From positions 1 through 26,401 of the IMG/VR virus record IMGVR_UViG_3300024339_000074: DNA of 26,401 bases; one strand, 5' to 3'. Made by a program: the position numbers and the translations under genes. Every line of letters starts with the position of its first letter. Position 1 is the stretch's first letter. A model generated the notes under the pieces. That model was given only the letters and a program-made list of their open reading frames with translations, made no database searches and was not told the origin of the DNA. Positions 1 to 6,243 of this stretch are shown one piece after another. The DNA is from a virus.

Positions 1-348
1 ATCAAGATTGCACAGGTAGCTGGGTTTAGAAACTATGATCGTTCAGAGTTTGGACCGGTTGAACCATTAGCAGAAGATGACAAGTTAGAAACTATCTATA
101 ATCAAGAGTATTCTCTTAAAGAGTTTATTGATCCTTCTACATACAAGAGCTATGACGAACTTAATCTTAAGTTAACTCGTGTACTTGGTGAAGATGGTGC
201 AGTTACTAGTAGTGCTGAACAAGTTGATTTAGATGAGAAGATTGAGTCACCGTTTAATGATGTACCAACATCGACAATGGCCGCAGAACCTGCCGCTAAC
301 ACCGATGATACTATGAGTTACTTTGCTAAGTTAGCAGCAGAAGCCTAG
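1..348 (+). CDS. gp32: gp32 single-stranded DNA-binding protein, C-terminal part (5' truncated)
   Basis: This open frame enters from the left edge in frame 1 and ends at TAG 346-348, giving the last 115 residues. The segment IKIAQVAGFRNYDRSEF, followed by a YKSYDELN...RVLG stretch, matches from memory the end of the T4 gp32 core (KVKQVSGFSNYDESKF ... FKSFEELN...QVMG). gp32 coats single-stranded DNA during phage replication, recombination and repair, and its C-terminal tail recruits replisome partners. Here the tail is acidic and low in complexity (DLDEKIESPFNDV...), but it finishes with a short amphipathic MSYFAKLAAEA rather than T4's DDLLNDL-type end. A terminator follows directly. The zinc-binding and OB-fold core lies outside the window. 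Confidence 0.88.
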   Translation: MKIAQVAGFRNYDRSEFGPVEPLAEDDKLETIYNQEYSLKEFIDPSTYKSYDELNLKLTRVLGEDGAVTSSAEQVDLDEKIESPFNDVPTSTMAAEPAANTDDTMSYFAKLAAEA

Positions 349-356
349 TATAAATA
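349..356 (+). promoter_or_regulatory. TATAAATA late-promoter-like box after gene 32 (doubtful function)
   Basis: An exact TATAAATA starts one base after the gene 32 stop codon. It matches the T4 late promoter consensus, but the only thing downstream on this strand is the terminator about 20 bases further on. A transcript from it would be only about 40 nt long, and the next gene is on the opposite strand. It may be chance in AT-rich DNA or a relic. Confidence 0.3.
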
Positions 357-376
357 TTTAAAACACTCCTTGTTTT

Positions 377-400
377 AACCCGCTTAATTGCGGGTTTTTT
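377..400 (+). terminator. Rho-independent terminator of gene 32
   Basis: AACCCGC (377-383), a TTAATT loop and GCGGGTT (390-396) make a perfect 7-bp GC-containing stem, followed by a T run (395-400). The T tract lies only on the plus-strand side, so this stops gene 32 transcription. The minus-strand reading has no T tract after the stem. The T run overlaps the stop codon (399-401) of the convergent tape measure gene. Confidence 0.88.
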
Positions 401-2327
401 AGTATCCGGGAGTAATCATTCCTTCAGTAGGGACTCTTCCTGATAATGTAGAGTCAATTCCACCATAGTTAATGTTGTTGATAATGTTACCTGAGTTAGA
501 TGTATTGCCAGAGTTAATAACTCCAGTTTCTTTACCCTTACCAAATAGGTTAATATCTGAATCTGAACTTGGCTGGAGAGCTTGTGTACGAAGCTTTGTT
601 ACACGTTCAAGTACATCAGCTTGTGATTGTGTTTGGGCTCCAACGAATGTAGTATTAGGAGATAATAAGTCTAGTTTATCCTTGGTTGAATCCATTACAC
701 TAGAACCACTATTCTCAAGTTTATCAATCTCTTGTAATACTTGATATATGTCATACGCTGAGTACACTAATAATGCAGCTGTTAATAATGGTCCACCTAA
801 TACTGATCCTGCTAACAACGGCATCCGCATAGTGATCATACTAGCTAGTTTCTTCCAACCCATCTTAGCTGCTACTTTATTAGCTAATGAAAACAACTTC
901 ATAAAGGATGGACCAGAGGACTTCAATGCAGCTTTCTTAGCTGCGGTAGCAACAGCTTTCTTTTTAGTGGCTGAGACAGCCAACTTTTTAGATGCAACAG
1001 CGGCTGCTTTCTTGGCAGCTGCTTTCTTGGCAGCTTCTGCAGCTGCTTTCTTGGCTGCTTTCTTGGTAGCTTCTGCAGCTGCTTTTGCGGCTGCTTTCTT
1101 GGCAGCTTTCTTGGCAGCTGCTTTCTTGGCAGCTTCTGCAGCTGCTTTCTTGGCAGCTTTTGCGGCCAATTTCTTTTTAATTAGTGCATCAGCTGCTTTC
1201 TTAGCGGCATAGGCGGCAGCCCCTGTCTCTAATAAACCAGCACCAGTTGAACTCGGTACTACGGATTTAGGTATTACTCTATTACCACCACGACCACCCC
1301 TCTTACCGCTAGCACGAAGCACGATCTTTCTATTTTCCCTAGCTTCTTCTTTCCTTGCTAGTTTATCTCCTTTACCTTGATCCCTCAAGTCTTCTAACAG
1401 CATAACTGTCTTCTTACCTTGATCTACTTGAGTATCTTCCGCCTTTTTAGACTCGTGCTTGTTTGGGAGGTTTCCAATTAGTGTTTGCTGAACCTTTACG
1501 TGTTTCATGTACAGGTCAGCCATAGCACCTTCTCGTTGATCATCAGAAAGGTTAGCATCCCTAGTTATCTTAATGAATTCAGCCATAGCAGCCTGGTTAC
1601 CAGGAATAACCTTTTCCAGAGTATCAAGCATGTGTTTAGTTCTAGGATCATTTCCCTCGATTAAGTTATTATCTTTATCGAACTTCATGTCTTTAAAGAT
1701 GGCTTTAAGTACTGATAAATCGCGTGTTTGGGATTTGTCTTTAGTAGTCTTATCCCAAAGTTTTAATAATTCCTTCCTGGTTAGAGTCTCACCAGTTTCA
1801 GAGTTTTTAAATGAACCATTCTTATCGAGTCCTGAAACACTGGTTATGTTAAACTTTTCGAGGAAGTCCATTTGAGCCATACCTACAGAACGGTGTTTCT
1901 TAATGCCATCATTATGTTCTTTAGATGCAATCTTTAATCGATCAGCTTGTTGTTGTTTACTATTACCCATGAAGTCTGAATGAAATCTAATTACACCATC
2001 TCTAATAGCACGCAAGCCTGCTTCATTTCGAGCGTTCTGCTCAACCATGAACTTAGCTGAATCTTTATCAGTATCGACAAGTTCTCGAGTTTGCTTATCT
2101 GTTCTATCGATATTATCTTTGTTACTAACGCGGTCGTTAGCTAACTGCAATCCTTCAATTACGTTTAATACTTTAACGTTTTTGTTTAGTTCATCAAGAA
2201 CCTCTCTCAATTTATCAAAACCTCCTTCAAGGTTCTTCATTGAATTCTTAGACTTATCTAAAGTAGATTGCATTCTATTCTGCTGCTCTTTATTTTTTAG
2301 ACTTGATCCATTCCTATTTGCCGGCAT
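399..2327 (-). CDS. Probable tape measure protein (gp29-like role)
   Basis: This is a 642-residue protein starting at ATG 2327, with GAGGA about 9 bases upstream; it overlaps the end of the gp51-like frame by 14 bases. The first ~370 residues are charged and look mostly helical. Residues about 372-468 are almost entirely Lys/Ala blocks (KKAAAKKAAKKAAAKAAAE-type). Residues about 499-530 are hydrophobic (MPLLAGSVLGGPLLTAALL...) and could cross a membrane. The tail is Asn/Gly/Ser-rich and ends in ITPGY. I recognise no direct homologue. The tape measure call rests on position directly after the paired gp26/gp51 chaperone frames, on the helix-plus-membrane-segment architecture, and on a length close to T4 gp29 (590 residues). 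At about 1.5 Å per residue it would fit a tail near 95-100 nm. It could instead be another internal virion protein. Confidence 0.66.
   Translation of the reverse strand: MPANRNGSSLKNKEQQNRMQSTLDKSKNSMKNLEGGFDKLREVLDELNKNVKVLNVIEGLQLANDRVSNKDNIDRTDKQTRELVDTDKDSAKFMVEQNARNEAGLRAIRDGVIRFHSDFMGNSKQQQADRLKIASKEHNDGIKKHRSVGMAQMDFLEKFNITSVSGLDKNGSFKNSETGETLTRKELLKLWDKTTKDKSQTRDLSVLKAIFKDMKFDKDNNLIEGNDPRTKHMLDTLEKVIPGNQAAMAEFIKITRDANLSDDQREGAMADLYMKHVKVQQTLIGNLPNKHESKKAEDTQVDQGKKTVMLLEDLRDQGKGDKLARKEEARENRKIVLRASGKRGGRGGNRVIPKSVVPSSTGAGLLETGAAAYAAKKAADALIKKKLAAKAAKKAAAEAAKKAAAKKAAKKAAAKAAAEATKKAAKKAAAEAAKKAAAKKAAAVASKKLAVSATKKKAVATAAKKAALKSSGPSFMKLFSLANKVAAKMGWKKLASMITMRMPLLAGSVLGGPLLTAALLVYSAYDIYQVLQEIDKLENSGSSVMDSTKDKLDLLSPNTTFVGAQTQSQADVLERVTKLRTQALQPSSDSDINLFGKGKETGVINSGNTSNSGNIINNINYGGIDSTLSGRVPTEGMITPGY
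1011..1153 (-). repeat. Lys/Ala-coding direct repeats inside the tape measure gene
   Basis: A 44-base segment at 1011-1054 recurs exactly at 1110-1153, a spacing of 99 bases or 33 codons. Shorter copies of the same GCTTTCTTGGCAGC-type unit fill the surrounding ~940-1205. On the coding strand they encode KKAAAEAAKKAAA-type blocks. Exact in-frame repeats of this kind allow unequal recombination that changes protein length. Confidence 0.85.
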
Positions 2328-2448
2328 TTGCTATGTCCTCGTTAATTTGCTTAATAAGTAGACTAGTGTAAATTTCACGTTCCCAAGGGAGCATGTTATC
2401 CAACTCTAATAAACTGTATTTGTGCTCCTCCATCAACGAAAAATTCAT
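2314..2448 (-). CDS. gp51-like tail assembly chaperone segment (44 residues from its own ATG)
   Basis: This small frame reads MNFSLMEEHKYSLLELDNML and then PWEREIYTSLLIKQINEDIA up to TAG at 2316-2314. The YSL..LDNMLPWEREIY pattern is the kind seen in the short gp51-type hub assembly proteins that follow gp26 in T4-like phages. The frame stays open upstream of its ATG for 14 codons, back to the slippery run at 2496-2490. It is in the exact -1 frame of gp26. The ATG has AGGA directly abutting it with no spacer, inside a small TCCTA/TAGGA hairpin (2448-2460), so independent initiation looks poor. It is probably made mainly as the C-terminal part of a gp26 frameshift fusion of 292 residues (2314-3191). 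It overlaps the tape measure start by 14 bases. Confidence 0.78.
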   Translation of the reverse strand: MNFSLMEEHKYSLLELDNMLPWEREIYTSLLIKQINEDIANAGK

Positions 2449-2483
2449 CCTATAATAGGACTCTAATGATTCATGCGAAAGAG

Positions 2484-3191
2484 CTATATAAAAAAATCTA
2501 TAATTCCTGTGTAACTAAACTTCTCTTTATGTCCACACTTAGAACAAGTAAACTCACTTGAGTATTCTACGTATGGAGCCATTAATAAATAATCAACAGC
2601 TTGTTGAAACTGGGCATTACTAAACCCCTCTACAAACTCAATCCTTTCTTCAATTGGTGTGTCCGCTGCGTTATAGGTTTCTTCCCCATAATATACAACT
2701 GCTAAAGCTGTCGCGACACTTTTAATTAAAACTTCTGTATCTGAATCTTTACTATTATAATCAATTTTATTACCTAATGTAGGGTAATTCAATTCTAACG
2801 ATAAGTCGTCAGACAATCTAATAATACCGTCTTTAGGACTATGATCAATAACTGTTACTGTACTAATATCAATAGTAACATCATTACTAGCATCACACTC
2901 TACACAAGTCTTAAGAATATCAATCTTATCACCTACACTCTTACCGCGTAATTGTAAGAAGATGTATTCCAAATCACAATTGGTTAATGTATTAACATCC
3001 CCTTTATAATCCAAACACTCCGCCACCAGATCGATTAATGCTGTTTGAATTAGATCCGAGTCTTCTGACTCTGACGCAATCATTAATATCTTTTCTTCCC
3101 TAACTAAATAAGGTCTGTATGATACTCTCTCTTTCGTAGAGGGTATAATTAAACTGTACTTAGGTACAGATAACTTTGGTAATGTATTCAT
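2484..3191 (-). CDS. gp26: gp26-like baseplate hub assembly protein / tail assembly chaperone
   Basis: A 235-residue protein with GGAG 8 bases before ATG 3191; T4 gp26 is 208 residues. It looks like the T4 baseplate/hub family (Pfam T4_baseplate type): N-terminal LPKLSVPKYSLIIPSTKERV, a central region with CVEC (C96, C99), and a C-terminal CSKCGH pair (C216, C219). The two CxxC pairs could form one zinc site. In T4, gp26 acts with gp51 in hub assembly and is not a major part of the mature tail. Its position just before the gp51-like frame and the tape measure protein matches the G/T chaperone order of other tailed phages. The last codons form a slippery T heptamer, so some ribosomes should read through into the gp51-like frame. 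Confidence 0.82.
   Translation of the reverse strand: MNTLPKLSVPKYSLIIPSTKERVSYRPYLVREEKILMIASESEDSDLIQTALIDLVAECLDYKGDVNTLTNCDLEYIFLQLRGKSVGDKIDILKTCVECDASNDVTIDISTVTVIDHSPKDGIIRLSDDLSLELNYPTLGNKIDYNSKDSDTEVLIKSVATALAVVYYGEETYNAADTPIEERIEFVEGFSNAQFQQAVDYLLMAPYVEYSSEFTCSKCGHKEKFSYTGIIDFFI
2490..2496 (-). other. Putative -1 ribosomal frameshift site, T_TTT_TTT
   Basis: The minus strand reads GAT TTT TTT ATA TAG at the end of gp26. The seven T residues (2496 down to 2490) sit in the gp26 frame as a perfect X_XXY_YYZ heptamer, two codons before its stop. After a one-base backward slip, reading continues TAT ATA GCT CTT into the gp51-like frame without a stop to 2314. A TCCTA/TAGGA hairpin lies about 30 bases downstream, further than classic stimulators, so no normal stimulatory structure is evident. 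Confidence 0.75.
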
Positions 3192-3212
3192 AATATATCT
3201 CCATTATAAAAT

Positions 3213-3929
3213 TTAAAATAATCCTTTCACTTGACCCACTGTAGCATCAAATATATCTCTGCCTTTTGAAACTAAATCGGTAAACCCGTCTAGCAATCCT
3301 ACTTCTTCCCAATCATCAAATGATAATGTTATTGAACATTGTATTACACTATTCTCTGTTGTATTCGATAATTCAATTGCATTTACAGCAATAGGGAATG
3401 CATTCTTTAACTTAACAGAGTATGCTGGAATAACATCATTTGATGGTGTTAATTGTTGTATAGTAACATCTGTTACATAATCGTTCTTATAACTAACCTT
3501 TAAAGAGTCCTGATTAACCACTAATGATTGCCATGAATCAAAATACTTCTTAGCAAAGTAATCATTAGTAAGAATAAATGAAAAGGTAACCTCATCAACT
3601 AAGTATGAATAAGGTTTCTTAATAGCTTTATGTGTAACGAATGATTCCATTGCAGCAATACGTTTACCGGGCAACTGAACACTCTCACACAATAAGAACA
3701 TATCCCGAGGATCATTAATAAATGCCATAGGGTCAACAGAACCACCAGACAGCAATGAACCAGCCACGTTAGATACTAAGCCACCAATATCCATATTGAT
3801 TAAGCCAGGACCTAATGCATTCTTCATATTAGGGTGGGTAATATATATGGCGAATCTATTAGCTCTTGCTAAACCACCGCGTTTTCCGATTGTTGATTTT
3901 AAGGCATCAATGCCGACAGGTAAACTCAT
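3213..3929 (-). CDS. gp54: gp54-like baseplate tail tube initiator
   Basis: A 238-residue protein with AGGAG upstream of ATG 3929, which follows directly on the upstream gene's TAG. The order of elements resembles T4 gp54 and the tail tube fold in general. There is an N-terminal RANRFAIYI strand, then LCESVQLPGKRIAAMES and a VDEVTFSFILTNDYFAKKYF segment before a long helix (DSWQSLV). VKLKNAFPIAVNAIELS and a final strand set (SVIQCSITLSFDDWE) complete the fold. gp54 sits on gp48 and templates gp19 tube polymerisation. T4 gp54 is 320 residues, so this is a short form. A Gly/Ser-rich insert lies near residues 50-65. Since gp19, gp48 and gp54 share this fold, a tube protein role is the alternative, but size and neighbourhood favour gp54. 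Confidence 0.72.
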   Translation of the reverse strand: MSLPVGIDALKSTIGKRGGLARANRFAIYITHPNMKNALGPGLINMDIGGLVSNVAGSLLSGGSVDPMAFINDPRDMFLLCESVQLPGKRIAAMESFVTHKAIKKPYSYLVDEVTFSFILTNDYFAKKYFDSWQSLVVNQDSLKVSYKNDYVTDVTIQQLTPSNDVIPAYSVKLKNAFPIAVNAIELSNTTENSVIQCSITLSFDDWEEVGLLDGFTDLVSKGRDIFDATVGQVKGLF

Positions 3930-4514
3930 CTACCACTTACTCCTTGAATCTTTCCAAACTTTAGACTTCTTAGCTTTAGCAAAGTTCTCAGTAGGTAGGA
4001 ATATTGCTATGTCCCACTCTGACGCTTCTACCTTCATTATCTTAGAATCCACTTGAGATGTTAAATAGTGTTTAAAACATGGAGCAAAGTATTTAAACTT
4101 AGATGCTCCTTTTAATAATGCATAACTCAATTTTAATCGAGTTGTCTCATCATACCTTTTATTATTAGCAATGGCCGACAAATTATCTAAGAATATAGCC
4201 CTTTGCTTTAATGGTAGGTAATGTAAGTTCAACCCATAGAATCCACCAGGAGCTTTATCAACCATGATGGTTAATGGGAACCTATCATAATAAGGTAAGG
4301 TCTTTCTATGCTTTGGATCATACGCATACATAAACATATCGCCAACTCTAGGGCGAGACTTCTTAACTAACCTATCGTCCTTCATCATCTTATGCATGTT
4401 AATCTGACCCATGCCTTGTACTTGTTTTCTAAACCACGTCTGCGCTTCTTTAGATCTTTTACTAAGACCTTTACGGAACGCTTCTGATTCTAGTTTATCG
4501 AATAAGCTACCCAT
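3930..4514 (-). CDS. Conserved T4-type late protein of unassigned role
   Basis: A 194-residue basic protein. Clear features are RPRVGDMFMYAYDPKHRKTL, PYYDRFPLTIMV, FYGLNLHYLPLKQRAIFLD, and a C-terminal ASEWDIAIFLPTENFAKA before a Lys/Ser-rich end. I recognise this pattern as recurring in marine T4-like phages but cannot fix a function. It lies directly between gp4 and gp54. In T4, gene 2 (DNA end protector) and gene 53 flank gene 4, and gp53 is accounted for elsewhere here, so a gp2-like DNA-end or neck role is possible but unproven. It is first behind a TATAAATA box (4550-4543) and has no Shine-Dalgarno sequence, only an AT-rich leader of about 22 nt. Confidence 0.6.
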   Translation of the reverse strand: MGSLFDKLESEAFRKGLSKRSKEAQTWFRKQVQGMGQINMHKMMKDDRLVKKSRPRVGDMFMYAYDPKHRKTLPYYDRFPLTIMVDKAPGGFYGLNLHYLPLKQRAIFLDNLSAIANNKRYDETTRLKLSYALLKGASKFKYFAPCFKHYLTSQVDSKIMKVEASEWDIAIFLPTENFAKAKKSKVWKDSRSKW

Positions 4515-4542
4515 ATTTATTTGTATTGTTTATCATATTACT

Positions 4543-4550
4543 TATTTATA
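4543..4550 (-). promoter_or_regulatory. T4-type late promoter for 3930-4514 and downstream minus-strand genes
   Basis: An exact TATAAATA on the minus strand, ending 28 bases before ATG 4514. The box overlaps the stop codon (4548-4546) of gp4. The transcript should start near 4537. It would drive the 194-residue protein, gp54, gp26/gp51 and the tape measure gene. Confidence 0.75.
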
Positions 4551-5058
4551 ACTTTTTTTTTACCTTTATCCTTTTAAAAGACTTCCATATCTTCTTACCG
4601 GTTTTGGTCTTGGATACTTTGTTCTTCATAGTCATTAAGTTAATACCAAATGACTCTAATGTATTCTCTGTCCAGATCTCAAACTTATAACCTCTATCAT
4701 CACAATACCTTTTAGCATACTTCCACTTAGAGGTATTCTTCATATAGGCTAAAGCTTCATTAAGGTTCTTTCTCTTAGGTGGTTGGGTTTGTTGGGCGGG
4801 TTTTATTTCAACCAAGACAACCTTTCCATCCATCCTCTTAATAGTTAAATCAATAAAATATCTATGAGGCTTCTTGTCAGTAGAACAAATGTATGGTATA
4901 ATGGTCTCTTCTGAATTCCACCACTTAACCCAACTTTGCTTTTCAATCCACTTAAAGGTTTGTTTCTCCCAATAGGATCTGTATGTAACCTTAGTATGAT
5001 CACCATTGTATTTTTCTGGATACTTAACTTTGTATTTTCCGCTGTAAGTTTTTCTCAT
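4546..5058 (-). CDS. gp4: gp4 head completion nuclease (TnsA-like PD-(D/E)XK fold)
   Basis: A 170-residue protein; T4 gp4 is about 150. It opens with GKYKVKYPEKYNGD and YRSYWEKQ, typical of gp4, and has the layout of TnsA N-terminal type endonucleases. Candidate catalytic residues are E31 in SYWEK, D70 in HRYFIDLTI, and E84/K86 in VLVEIKP, with SEETIIPYICSTDKKPHRYF between them. The C-terminal ~50 residues are strongly basic. In T4, gp4 (also called 50/65) acts after packaging to ready the filled head for tail joining. It is the first gene of the minus-strand block, behind an imperfect late box at 5095-5088. It has no Shine-Dalgarno sequence before ATG 5058. Confidence 0.85.
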   Translation of the reverse strand: MRKTYSGKYKVKYPEKYNGDHTKVTYRSYWEKQTFKWIEKQSWVKWWNSEETIIPYICSTDKKPHRYFIDLTIKRMDGKVVLVEIKPAQQTQPPKRKNLNEALAYMKNTSKWKYAKRYCDDRGYKFEIWTENTLESFGINLMTMKNKVSKTKTGKKIWKSFKRIKVKKKL

Positions 5059-5064
5059 AATCTG

Positions 5065-5072
5065 TATAAATA
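5065..5072 (+). promoter_or_regulatory. T4-type late promoter for gp48-gp53-gp27-gp5
   Basis: An exact TATAAATA 28 bases before ATG 5101. The transcript should start near 5078-5079, leaving a leader of about 22 nt without a Shine-Dalgarno sequence. The box lies within the early transcribed region of the opposing minus-strand promoter. Confidence 0.8.
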
Positions 5073-5087
5073 AGTATTATTCATAAC

Positions 5088-5095
5088 TATTTATT
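5088..5095 (-). promoter_or_regulatory. Near-consensus late promoter for gp4
   Basis: The minus strand reads AATAAATA, one mismatch from TATAAATA, 29 bases before the gp4 ATG at 5058. The transcript start would be near 5082. It faces the plus-strand box at 5065-5072, so the two polymerase footprints would overlap. Confidence 0.5.
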
Positions 5096-5100
5096 CGACT

Positions 5101-6240
5101 ATGGGAAACCCATTTCAAAGTATATCTGACACAGTATCTGATTTTGCAGGAGATGTTGCTGATGCTTGGAATCGTCCAGGTAAAACAAGTGGTGGTGAAG
5201 GTAAGTACTTATCATACCCCAATTCTTTAGGCAATTCATCTGAATCATCATTTGAGTTTAATTCAGATGTTGTAGATGGTGACCTTAATAAATACACAGA
5301 CGCTAGGGCTGAAGATGGTGGTAGTAACTCTCCAGATCCTTTTATTATGTTCGAATTCTTTAGAGTTATAGAACCTGACTATGTCGCTAAAGCACAATTA
5401 GCGAGTGACATAAGCCATCTTAATACAACTAGTGTCAGCTTGACTCAGGCTAATCGCCAAGAAGCTATAGATGGGAAACAGTTAGCAATAAATGCCCTCG
5501 AGAAAAGAAAGGCAGAAATTATTGAAATGAAGGGTAAGAAGAAGCTTAATGAAACGGTAGCCCTTTACATGACTCCTGCTATCTCTGTTAATGATAGTAT
5601 GAATTACGAGCAAGAGTCCAGAAAATTAGCTGCTATGGCCGAAGAAATTAATAAGAACGGTATTTTAGGCGTGGGTGATAATTTCAGCAAAGAAGACGTT
5701 CAACTTGGTGGTGCATTAGCTGCAGGAGCTATCGCTGGTGGTATCGCATATAAACTTGCCGACTTATTGCCTGGTAACTCAGCAGCTTTGGCTACTGCAG
5801 GTGTTGCTGGTACTGCCGGTAATGCCTTTGGTGAAGAGGTTCTGAGACAGATGGGTAAGGCTTTAAACCCTAATGAGTACATGCAATATAAAACTACTCA
5901 ATTAAGAGCATTTACCTTTACATGGAAAATGCTCCCTGATAGTATTCAAGAATCTCTCGATTGTGAAGACATCGTTAGAATCTTTAGGGGGGCAGCTCAT
6001 GCTAATAGAAAGAGTCCCGTTACTTTGACAGTACCAGACCAAGTTGTTGTGTCGTTTCATGGGGTTTCTGGTATCCCTGCAATGCCTGCAATGGTTATAA
6101 CAAATGTATCTGTTACCTATAACCCAAATGCAGCATCATTCTTTAAACAAAATAACAATCCTGTAGAAATGGACTTAAGTGTTACCTTAAACGAAGTAAT
6201 GCCTATATACAGAGATGACGTTGAGATAAAAGGATATTAA
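5101..6240 (+). CDS. gp48: gp48-like baseplate tail tube cap
   Basis: A 379-residue protein; T4 gp48 is 364. The N-terminal part has YLSYPNSLGNSSESSFEFN and PDPFIMFEFFRVI, then a charged helical segment (about residues 110-150). A Gly/Ala-rich hydrophobic stretch follows at about 200-245 (GALAAGAIAGGIAYKLADLL). After NPNEYMQYKTTQLRAFTFTW comes KMLPDSIQESLDCEDIVRIF and a final tube-like domain ending in MDLSVTLNEVMPIYRDDVEI. The Y-P-x-x-LG start, the Gly-rich helix and the NPN...LR.F.F.WKM.P.S motif are the pattern I associate with gp48 of marine T4-like phages. gp48 caps the hub and, with gp54, starts the tail tube. It is the first gene of the plus-strand operon. Confidence 0.78.
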   Translation: MGNPFQSISDTVSDFAGDVADAWNRPGKTSGGEGKYLSYPNSLGNSSESSFEFNSDVVDGDLNKYTDARAEDGGSNSPDPFIMFEFFRVIEPDYVAKAQLASDISHLNTTSVSLTQANRQEAIDGKQLAINALEKRKAEIIEMKGKKKLNETVALYMTPAISVNDSMNYEQESRKLAAMAEEINKNGILGVGDNFSKEDVQLGGALAAGAIAGGIAYKLADLLPGNSAALATAGVAGTAGNAFGEEVLRQMGKALNPNEYMQYKTTQLRAFTFTWKMLPDSIQESLDCEDIVRIFRGAAHANRKSPVTLTVPDQVVVSFHGVSGIPAMPAMVITNVSVTYNPNAASFFKQNNNPVEMDLSVTLNEVMPIYRDDVEIKGY

Positions 6241-6243
6241 GAT

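Noticed and set aside
377-400. Treating the gene 32 terminator as bidirectional for the tape measure operon
   Set aside because: The minus-strand reading of the stem is followed by AAAACAAGGAG rather than a T tract, so it lacks the terminator feature in that direction.
748-1212. Plus-strand open frame of 154 residues, Ala/Phe-rich
   Set aside because: It is the antisense of the Lys/Ala repeat tract of the tape measure gene; its composition simply mirrors the repeats and it has no ribosome site or neighbour logic.
1573-2361. Further plus-strand open frames opposite the tape measure gene
   Set aside because: Ser/Leu-rich antisense shadows of a helical, charged protein, with no start signals.
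3930-4514. Assigning the 194-residue gene as gp53 from its T4 position next to gene 4
   Set aside because: The gene at 6244-6966 carries the gp53 signature (FYNFVQVQDGERIEQLS...YYWTFIVIN), so this gene must be something else.
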